A DNA stretch of 64,000 nucleotides, taken from positions 1-64,000 of the forward strand of contig JAYQTS010000003.1 of NCBI GenBank assembly GCA_038147755.1. Reading direction: 5' to 3'. Position numbers and translations under genes: made by a program. Below, one piece after another: positions 58,116 through 64,000 of the stretch; the first letter of the stretch is position 1; every line of letters begins with the position of its first letter. The stretch is from UBA5951 sp012269555. Lineage in GTDB: Bacteria; Pseudomonadota; Alphaproteobacteria; Puniceispirillales; Puniceispirillaceae. The notes beneath the pieces are model-generated. The model saw nothing but the letters and a program-made list of their open reading frames with translations. It was not told where the DNA came from and made no database searches.

Positions 58116-58142
58116 CCACCTGGCTCAATCAGAGCCAGGTGG
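58116..58142 (-). terminator. Intercistronic hairpin after the sugar-type binding-protein gene
   Basis: CCACCTGGCTC (58116-58126) pairs perfectly with GAGCCAGGTGG (58132-58142), 11 bp with a five-base loop. On the minus strand it follows the binding-protein stop by 8 bases and precedes the permease start. No T run follows, as at 12257 and 34900. Confidence 0.75.
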
Positions 58143-58150
58143 ATAAATGT

Positions 58151-59607
58151 TTAAGCAGGAGCGTCAACTTTTGGCATTACCATTTTGTAACTCTCTAGCT
58201 CAGCTTTAAGCTTACGCTTTCCAGTCTTCTTAACGATACCAGCAAACTCTTCCTGAGTTTTCTTGATACCTTCGGATACTGAAATTGACCCAACATATGC
58301 CTCTGATAAGTTCTTGTTAAGAATATCAGTAAACTCCATATATCCAGTCAGATAAATTGGAGGAGCAGCAACTTGCAAGCATTGCTGAATTCCTTCTAAG
58401 CCACCCTTGGTGTAAGTTTTGGCAACCATATCACTAGTCATATGAGATTTAGCCCAAGGATCGTGGAAAGTATTAGCCGGGTCGGCAACGATTGCCTCAC
58501 TCTCTTGTTCAGTTGTTAACCACATTGCTAAGTAAGCTGCGAGCGCTTTTCTTGGGCTATGTTTGTTAACTAACAGAGCACCCAATGGATCTGAGATAGA
58601 CCTATATATCCGCTTACCGCTAAAATCTGGGCCTGGGACAAGCCCGTATTTCCACTGGCCAACTGTCTTAGATTTTTCTGGATTTTCGTTTAAGAGCAAC
58701 AATACCATCCCAATATTGCCCAGAGAAAACCTTGCCTCCAGTCATTCGTGGAATCATTTGTGGTGTTCCCCAACCTGGTGCTTCTGGATGAGAAACATCT
58801 TTATATTTCATGTATGTTTCCCAAGCATATACTGCTTCATCAGTATCCATTGTTGGGTTCATGTCATCATCGAAAGTAAAACCGCCTGCACTGTAAAGTT
58901 GCATGAACCACCACGTTGCACCATTGGCTCTGTTTCTTAAGTTCATGGAACCGTAATAATCATCAGCTGTCGCTTTTGAAGGAGGTGCAAAGAATTTCAT
59001 CCATTCAATTTCTTCTTCCCAAGTTCCTGGCCATGTTGGGCTCTTTCCAAACTTGTCTTCGTAGGCTGCAGCATTTTTTTCTACTGTTGCCCAATGAATA
59101 AATTGGGTGTGAACGTTTCCGTCTGTTGGCATTCCATAAGTTGCTCCTTTGTACTTCATGAAAGTATCAAACGTACCAACAGCATTATAGTCGAACCCAA
59201 CTTCATCCATGTATGAATCTAACTCTTCGAGCATTCCAATCGATGCTAATGTCGGAATCATATTTGAATTAATGTGGAATAAGTCAAACTCAGGTGATTT
59301 TGCAACGCCCTCCGCAACAACCGCAGGGGGTGCAACGAAAATTGATATGTCTTTTATGTCTTTAAAGTTTGTTCCTGTCTCTGCAGCAAACTTTTCACAT
59401 GAAGCTTTCATTGGTGCATAAAGAGCCCATATAATCCCCTTTAAGTCCGCTGTTCCAGCACTTTTTAGCAGCTTCAATGATCTTTTGATTTACTGCATTA
59501 TGTCCACCAGCTGTAGCCATTTTTGGCAAAGCCATAAGGGCAGTAGTGGAAATCGCAGTATTCATAAAATCTCTGCGAGACAATAATTGTCCTAGTTTTA
59601 ATCGCAT
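58151..59607 (-). CDS. Sugar-type ABC transporter binding protein, two frameshifts
   Basis: ATG 59607 has GGGAGGG six bases upstream. The N terminus LSRRDFMNTAISTTALMALPKMATAGG is a twin-arginine signal. The frame breaks in the T5 run near 59462-59466, after NQKIIEAAKK. It continues as SAGTADLKGIIWALYAPM, then DLFHINSNMIP, and breaks again near 58690 after QYWDGIVAL. The last part, NENPEKSKTVGQWKYGLVPG, runs to 58151. The restored protein has about 485 residues of the extracellular-solute-binding family 1 type. The ligand may be a sugar, polyol or other neutral solute. The divergent hydrolase genes suggest a non-sugar ligand is possible. Confidence 0.8.
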
Positions 59608-59643
59608 CTTTTCCCTCCCGTAAATTTGCAATTTAATTTTTTT

Positions 59644-59719
59644 TTATCGATGACATTTAGTTCAGATTCATTAGTTGGTATTTACTTATCTAAATTTATC
59701 GATAATCTTATTGATGATG
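59644..59719. promoter_or_regulatory. Repeated palindromic motif in a divergent promoter region
   Basis: TTATCGATAA (59697-59706) is a perfect 10-base palindrome. TTATCGATGA (59644-59653) and TTATTGATGA (59710-59719) are close variants. They lie in the 237-base gap between the ABC operon (minus) and the CocE-type hydrolase (plus), a likely place for a shared operator. No regulator gene is next to them. The rest of the gap shows no gene. Confidence 0.35.
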
Positions 59720-59844
59720 AAACGCAAAAATTCTATTGTCAACAGTTTGTAAAGATAGAATTCATACTTTGGAAAATATAAAATTTAAAAAAAGCTATTA
59801 AAGTGAATTTTATTTGATGTTTTAGGCGCTTTTGGGAGGAAGAA

Positions 59845-61602
59845 ATGGACGACGTAACAAGTTTTAAATCTGAAATAAGAGATGGAATGATAATCGATTG
59901 GGATGTTCCGATTAAAATGGATGACGGATTAGTATTAAGAGCTGATGTTTATAGACCTATCAAACAGGGCAAATATCCAGTAATTCTCTCTTATGGACCG
60001 TATGGAAAATACCTTCATTTTGAGGATGGGTATGAGACATGTTGGAATATCATGTGCAAGAATCAACCAGATGTACCAGCCGGGTCTACAAATAAATATC
60101 AAAATTGGGAAGTGGTAGATCCCGAAAAATGGGTTCCTGACGGGTATGCGGTAGTGCGTGTTGATTCTAGAGGATGTGGACGTTCTCCAGGATATATAGA
60201 TTTATGGTCATTACGTGAAGCCCAAGATCAAGGATTATGTGTGACTTGGGCGTCGAAGCAAGACTGGAGCAATGGGAAAGTTGGAATTAATGGGATTTCC
60301 TATTATGCAATGAATCAATATCAAACTGCTGCTCTACAACCTGAGGGACTTGAGGCTATTTGTGCTTGGGAAGGTGCAGCAGATTTCTACAGAGATATGT
60401 CACATCATGGTGGCATATTATGCCTTTTCGGAAAGAATTGGTATGATATGCAGGTGAAATCAGTTCAATATGGGGTGGGAGAAAATGGCTATCAAAGTCG
60501 TATGAATGGCGACTGGGTCTCTGGTCCTGAAACTCTTACCGCGGAGGAATTAGGTTCAAATAGATGCGATTTTGATAAGGATTTGTATGAAAATGACCTC
60601 GTAAATACAGAATATTTTCAAAGTAGAAATCCAGATTGGAGCAAGGTAGAGGTTCCAATGTTAACATGCTCTAATTGGGGTGGGCAAGGACTTCACCCAA
60701 GAGGTAATTTTGAGGCGTATACTCAATCAGCCTCCAAAAATAAATGGTTAGAAGTTCATGGAAAAGAGCATTGGACGGAATTTTATACCGATTATGGTGT
60801 AGAGATTCAAAAATTATTCTTTGGGCATTTCTTAAAGGGTGAAGATAATGGATGGGACAAAAGACCAAAAGTGCAATTGCAAGTTAGGCACCCTGGGGAG
60901 AAGTTTGTAGAGCGCTTTGAGCAAGACTGGCCATTGCCAAGTACAAATTGGTCAAAATTTTACCTAGATTACGAAAATATGTCTCTAGGAAATTCAAATC
61001 CTGGTGCTGAACAGACGGTATCTTATGATCCTATGGGTGACGGAGTTACCCTAACAACAAAGCCATTAGAAGAAGAGATTGAAATTACAGGCCCAATGGC
61101 GGCAAAATTGTTTGTTTCTTCAGAATCAACAGATGCTGATTTGTTTCTTGTAGTGCGTGCTTTTTATCCAGATTTTAAAGAGGTTGTTTTTAAAGGAGCA
61201 CTCGACCCACATACCCCTATTGCGCAAGGCTGGCTTCGAGCATCTCATCGAAAATTAGATGAAGCATTGACGCGTCCAGATCGTCCTTATCATACGCATG
61301 ATGAGAAACAGCCATTAACTCCTGGACAGGTTTATGAGCTTGATATTGAAATTTGGCCAAGCTGTATAACTTTACCTAAGGGATTTCGTATTGCACTTTC
61401 AATTAGAGGTCGTGATTATGTGTATCCAGGAGGAGCTGATAGTGGCTTGTCCAATATGAAAAATAAATTCACGGGTGTGGGGCCATTCCTTCATGATGAT
61501 CCCAGAGACAGGCCTTTGGAAATATATGGTAAAACAGTCACTCTACATAACTCACCGTCACAACAGTCCTATTTGTTGCTGCCGGTAATACCAAAAAAAT
61601 AA
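59845..61602 (+). CDS. CocE/NonD-family alpha/beta hydrolase
   Basis: A 585-residue hydrolase of the CocE/X-Pro dipeptidyl-peptidase group. MDDGLVLRADVYRP, ILSYGPYGKY and YAVVRVDSRGCGRSPGYIDLWS lead to the nucleophile Ser 152 in GINGISYYAMNQYQ. EVHGKEHWTEFY probably holds the catalytic His, and the C-terminal jelly roll starts near LYDYENMSL-like FYLDYENMSLG. These enzymes hydrolyse esters or amides of diverse acyl substrates, including cocaine and peptides. GGGAGGAAG precedes the ATG. It is divergent from the ABC system, whose ligand may be its substrate. Confidence 0.85.
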   Translation: MDDVTSFKSEIRDGMIIDWDVPIKMDDGLVLRADVYRPIKQGKYPVILSYGPYGKYLHFEDGYETCWNIMCKNQPDVPAGSTNKYQNWEVVDPEKWVPDGYAVVRVDSRGCGRSPGYIDLWSLREAQDQGLCVTWASKQDWSNGKVGINGISYYAMNQYQTAALQPEGLEAICAWEGAADFYRDMSHHGGILCLFGKNWYDMQVKSVQYGVGENGYQSRMNGDWVSGPETLTAEELGSNRCDFDKDLYENDLVNTEYFQSRNPDWSKVEVPMLTCSNWGGQGLHPRGNFEAYTQSASKNKWLEVHGKEHWTEFYTDYGVEIQKLFFGHFLKGEDNGWDKRPKVQLQVRHPGEKFVERFEQDWPLPSTNWSKFYLDYENMSLGNSNPGAEQTVSYDPMGDGVTLTTKPLEEEIEITGPMAAKLFVSSESTDADLFLVVRAFYPDFKEVVFKGALDPHTPIAQGWLRASHRKLDEALTRPDRPYHTHDEKQPLTPGQVYELDIEIWPSCITLPKGFRIALSIRGRDYVYPGGADSGLSNMKNKFTGVGPFLHDDPRDRPLEIYGKTVTLHNSPSQQSYLLLPVIPKK

Positions 61603-61624
61603 ATAAATATAGAATTTAGTTTGG

Positions 61625-61670
61625 CCGGTGTAGCAGCAGAATTTCTCAGTCTGTTTCACCGGTTTTTTTT
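61625..61670 (+). terminator. Intrinsic terminator between the CocE-type gene and the cupin gene
   Basis: CCGGTG (61625-61630) pairs with CACCGG (61657-61662), followed by eight T. The loop of 26 bases has some extra pairing. The cupin gene's ribosome site GGAGGA starts right after it, so it may reduce rather than stop read-through. Confidence 0.6.
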
Positions 61671-61689
61671 ATTTGGAGGAAAGAAAAAA

Positions 61690-62079
61690 ATGGAAAAATA
61701 TAATTTTGATCAAGAAAAAGAGTTTAATCCGATAAAACATGTTGAAAAAAAATTAGGATTGTTTGGAGAGGGAGATGTGTCTATCGCATGTTGGGAGCCA
61801 GGGCAGGTTAGCCCAAACCATTGTCATCCCGAAGCTACTGAAATATATTTTTGCTTTGAAGGCGGTGGTATAATGCGCACTTTAGATGAGCAAATTGATG
61901 TTGTGAAAGGAGGGCTTGTGGTTCACCCGCGTGGCGAGTTACATGAATTTACAAATGGACCTGAGCGGACGATATTATTCCGAGTACGTTATGGTGATTC
62001 TATGACAACTAGAACAAAGAACTGGCCAACTAACCCAAAATGGAAACCGACTGAAATAGACTTAGAATATTTTTCATAA
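61690..62079 (+). CDS. Small cupin-domain protein
   Basis: A 129-residue single-cupin protein. Motif 1 is SPNHCHPEATEIYFCFEGGG (HxH and Glu ligands) and motif 2 is HPRGELHEFTNG (third His and Asn). All four metal ligands of a mononuclear cupin are present. The family covers isomerases, dioxygenases and binding proteins, and no specific reaction can be named. GGAGGA precedes the ATG. It lies between two hydrolase genes on the same strand. Confidence 0.78.
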   Translation: MEKYNFDQEKEFNPIKHVEKKLGLFGEGDVSIACWEPGQVSPNHCHPEATEIYFCFEGGGIMRTLDEQIDVVKGGLVVHPRGELHEFTNGPERTILFRVRYGDSMTTRTKNWPTNPKWKPTEIDLEYFS

Positions 62080-62150
62080 ATACAGAAAGAATATTTGTGA
62101 TTTAATTAGTTAAGCAAAATATAATATCCATTGTTAGAAGGGTATAACTT

Positions 62151-63083
62151 ATGTCAAAAAAATTAAGACAATCAGATGCAAAAGATATAGACCAACCGGT
62201 AATTAAAACTGATATAGATGGTCATATAACCTATTTGATTTTAATCGAAACAATGGATGGGTTATACACCCCTATTGGGTTGGAGCTTCCAGATGGAGAA
62301 GGTCCTTTTCCAGTTGTTCTTCTGGCTAGCGGTAATGGCGGTGAAGGGATGAATTGGATAGAGGAAAATACTAAAAATAGGCGTTTTACAATTAATAAAT
62401 TATTAGAACAAGGCTATGCGTGTGGCTGGATTCGTTACCGAACAGAGGTTGAACTTGGGTATAATGATGGCGGTAAATTAATTAGGGACCAAAGGCAAGG
62501 ACGTGAAATGTTTAACCGTTCGCCGCTAGAATTTGAGGATGAAATATCCATCATTGAAGCAATTAAAAAATATCAAGAAGTAGATGAGGATAGGGTGGGT
62601 CTTTTAGGAATGAGCCACGGTGGAGAGATGATATTAAAATTAACAAGTGAATATCATGGTGTTTGCGCCGCTGTTGCGAGTGAACCTGCTGCTCATGAAT
62701 TTCTAGCATTAACTCCAGATGATTCTGTCTCCATTAATCCTGAAACTCAGCTTCGGGACATAGAATCTATGCAGATGCAATCTGTGAATAAAGTTCGTAA
62801 TAGAATAGATATGAAGATAGCCCGAGAAAGAATAGCTTCTATTAATACACCCCTTTTTATAATGGGAAGAGATCAAGATGAACTGCAGGGGATTTTCCGA
62901 GTAAGTTATGATTTGTTATCTGAGCAAAACAAAGATGTTATTTGGAAGAGCTATAATCACGATTTACATGGATATGTTTATCCACTTTTAGGAGAAGATG
63001 GTAATTATATCGTTAATGATGTTCAAGAAGAAGCTATAAATGATGTGATTTCATTTTTCAAAAAGCATTTTTCAGAAAAATGA
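62151..63083 (+). CDS. Alpha/beta hydrolase (dienelactone-hydrolase-like)
   Basis: A 310-residue hydrolase. TPIGLELPDGEGPFPVVLLASGNGGEG leads to the nucleophile elbow GLLGMSHGGEMIL. MGRDQDELQG carries the acid and SYNHDLHGY the catalytic His. The layout fits the prolyl-oligopeptidase/dienelactone hydrolase clan. The substrate is unknown. It follows the cupin gene by 71 bases and likely shares its transcript. Confidence 0.78.
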   Translation: MSKKLRQSDAKDIDQPVIKTDIDGHITYLILIETMDGLYTPIGLELPDGEGPFPVVLLASGNGGEGMNWIEENTKNRRFTINKLLEQGYACGWIRYRTEVELGYNDGGKLIRDQRQGREMFNRSPLEFEDEISIIEAIKKYQEVDEDRVGLLGMSHGGEMILKLTSEYHGVCAAVASEPAAHEFLALTPDDSVSINPETQLRDIESMQMQSVNKVRNRIDMKIARERIASINTPLFIMGRDQDELQGIFRVSYDLLSEQNKDVIWKSYNHDLHGYVYPLLGEDGNYIVNDVQEEAINDVISFFKKHFSEK

Positions 63084-63120
63084 TAAACACAACTGCCGAT
63101 AAAGAGCTTATTATTTTATC

Positions 63121-63678
63121 TCAAATCCTAGCCCCTGTTTCTGCGTCATATGCTTGTCTCGATAGTTGTGTTAAATCTTGGCCGGTAAGTCTGATCCAAC
63201 TTGCTGGTGCCGTGGGGTGTGAAGCGCTATGAACAGAGCCGGGCGGAAAATAAATACCAATTCCAGGTTGCATCTCAATAGTTTGGTCTAACACAACCTT
63301 TGTTGCTTTATTGGCTGGTTTATTTCCATTTTTGTCTTTGTATATGTTCATAGTTGTAACACCAGTAACCTGAAAATATAAAGCCCATGAACTTCCATGA
63401 TCGTGGGGTTTACCAGTATTAGGGGTAGAAGTTGCATGATATAATATCTGAAGCTTATTACTGTCTTCTCCCCAAATACAAGCATTCCCGTCCGAAAGGA
63501 GTTGTGACAGCTTTGATTTTATCTTTGGAAAATTAAGCAATCCATTAAGCAATGTATTTGCAATATTTTCAAAACTATTACTTGGTACATTATCATCGCT
63601 GATTTCTGCAGATAAAGCATGTGCTAGTGCAGAAATCGAAGGGGATAAATCATCATCTAACTGAATTACATGTGACAT
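63121..63678 (-). CDS. Cupin metal-dependent enzyme of the double-stranded beta-helix superfamily
   Basis: A 185-residue protein. TGKPHDHGSSWALYFQVTG carries the HxH metal ligands and GIYFPPGSVHSASHP the third His. This resembles COG5553-type predicted metal enzymes, distantly like cysteine dioxygenase. The N-terminal 90 residues are helical. No substrate is known. It is convergent with the alpha/beta hydrolase at 62151 and follows another hydrolase on its own strand. Confidence 0.7.
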   Translation of the reverse strand: MSHVIQLDDDLSPSISALAHALSAEISDDNVPSNSFENIANTLLNGLLNFPKIKSKLSQLLSDGNACIWGEDSNKLQILYHATSTPNTGKPHDHGSSWALYFQVTGVTTMNIYKDKNGNKPANKATKVVLDQTIEMQPGIGIYFPPGSVHSASHPTAPASWIRLTGQDLTQLSRQAYDAETGARI

Positions 63679-63717
63679 TAGCTTACACTCCCAAAGTTAG
63701 TAGGTATCCTTAACTTC

Positions 63718-64000
63718 TTATTTTATAATATTTTTTACAAGCCATTTGCTAACTATTTCAGTAACTTCATTCTCTTTATTTTTATAAAAATGGTCACAAT
63801 TTTTTATTATTTCAACATCACATTTACCAGAGCTGGCAGCAGCAAAGGCTTCTGCCGGATAGGCTTCAGGAATTTCTAGATCGCCTCTGATAAACAAAGA
63901 TGGACATTTTATCTTGGGTGCTGTTTGAACAGTATTTGGCATGGTTGTAAGCCTATCTATGTAGCTATTTGCAGTTGTAACATACCACCAACCCGGGAGT
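63718..64000 (-). CDS. Alpha/beta hydrolase, C-terminal part (runs off the window)
   Basis: The frame is open to the last base of the window, so the gene starts beyond 64000. Visible are YVTTANSYIDRLTTMPNTV, then CPSLFIRGDLEIPEAYPAEA (catalytic acid strand) and IIKNCDHFYKNKENEVTEIV (catalytic His). The end at 63718 (LVKNIIK) is a normal C terminus. The nucleophile elbow lies outside the window, so the subfamily is unknown. Confidence 0.7.
   Translation of the reverse strand, partial: LPGWWYVTTANSYIDRLTTMPNTVQTAPKIKCPSLFIRGDLEIPEAYPAEAFAAASSGKCDVEIIKNCDHFYKNKENEVTEIVSKWLVKNIIK

Noticed and set aside
1..64000. Mobile elements, integrases, CRISPR arrays, tRNA or rRNA genes
   Set aside because: No transposase or integrase motifs, no regularly spaced repeats and no tRNA-like T-arm plus CCA patterns were seen by eye on either strand; a covariance-model scan would be decisive for tRNA.

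Overview
The window is AT-rich DNA, densely coded on both strands. It looks like a planktonic marine alphaproteobacterium. The reasons are the low GC, five multi-component ABC uptake systems, a DmdA-like DMSP/methyl-transfer locus, Tat-type signals on two binding proteins, and a Fur of the alphaproteobacterial type without CxxC. SAR116- or AEGEAN-169-like clades are possible, but the sequence alone does not settle the lineage. No rRNA, tRNA, CRISPR array, transposase or phage gene was seen.

Layout. 0-9 kb is an accessory patch of single genes: a GFA-family protein, a YgeA-like racemase, a broken FG-GAP repeat protein, small membrane proteins, four small single-domain alpha+beta proteins, DUF2784, and EamA and TauE/SafE transporters. 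9.2-10.8 kb is an aldehyde dehydrogenase. 11.2-17.1 kb (+) is a BMP-type nucleoside/nucleobase ABC transporter followed by cytosine deaminase. 17.2-28.1 kb (-) is a convergent operon for reductive pyrimidine breakdown (preT, preA, omega-transaminase, ureidopropionase, dihydropyrimidinase) with an NMT1-type ABC transporter. Together they would take cytosine/uracil through dihydrouracil and N-carbamoyl-beta-alanine to beta-alanine and malonic semialdehyde. 28.2-31.3 kb holds an MFS carrier, a HemL-like aminotransferase and a DCC thiol protein. 31.6-33.1 kb encodes the most unusual gene: two CDGSH motifs, a 2Fe-2S ferredoxin, a class III nucleotide cyclase and a Rieske domain in one chain. 33.3-38.6 kb (+) is a Dpp-type peptide transporter, followed by Fur. 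Two MFS carriers and a complete yejABEF system (-) fill 39.3-47.8 kb. 48.1-52.8 kb (+) is a dmdA-like gene with a crotonase-fold protein, an acyl-CoA ligase and a glycerophosphodiesterase. Then come an unusually long amidase (-) and a sugar-type ABC system (-). The latter is divergent from a CocE hydrolase / cupin / alpha-beta hydrolase group that runs to the window end.

Reading caution. At least fifteen genes are interrupted by one or more single-base shifts, mostly in short homopolymers, with conserved sequence continuing directly in another frame. I annotated these at full span. The pattern looks more like indel errors in the assembly than gene decay. Short hairpins recur just 3' of binding-protein genes in three ABC operons, and a near-identical hairpin-terminator occurs three times.
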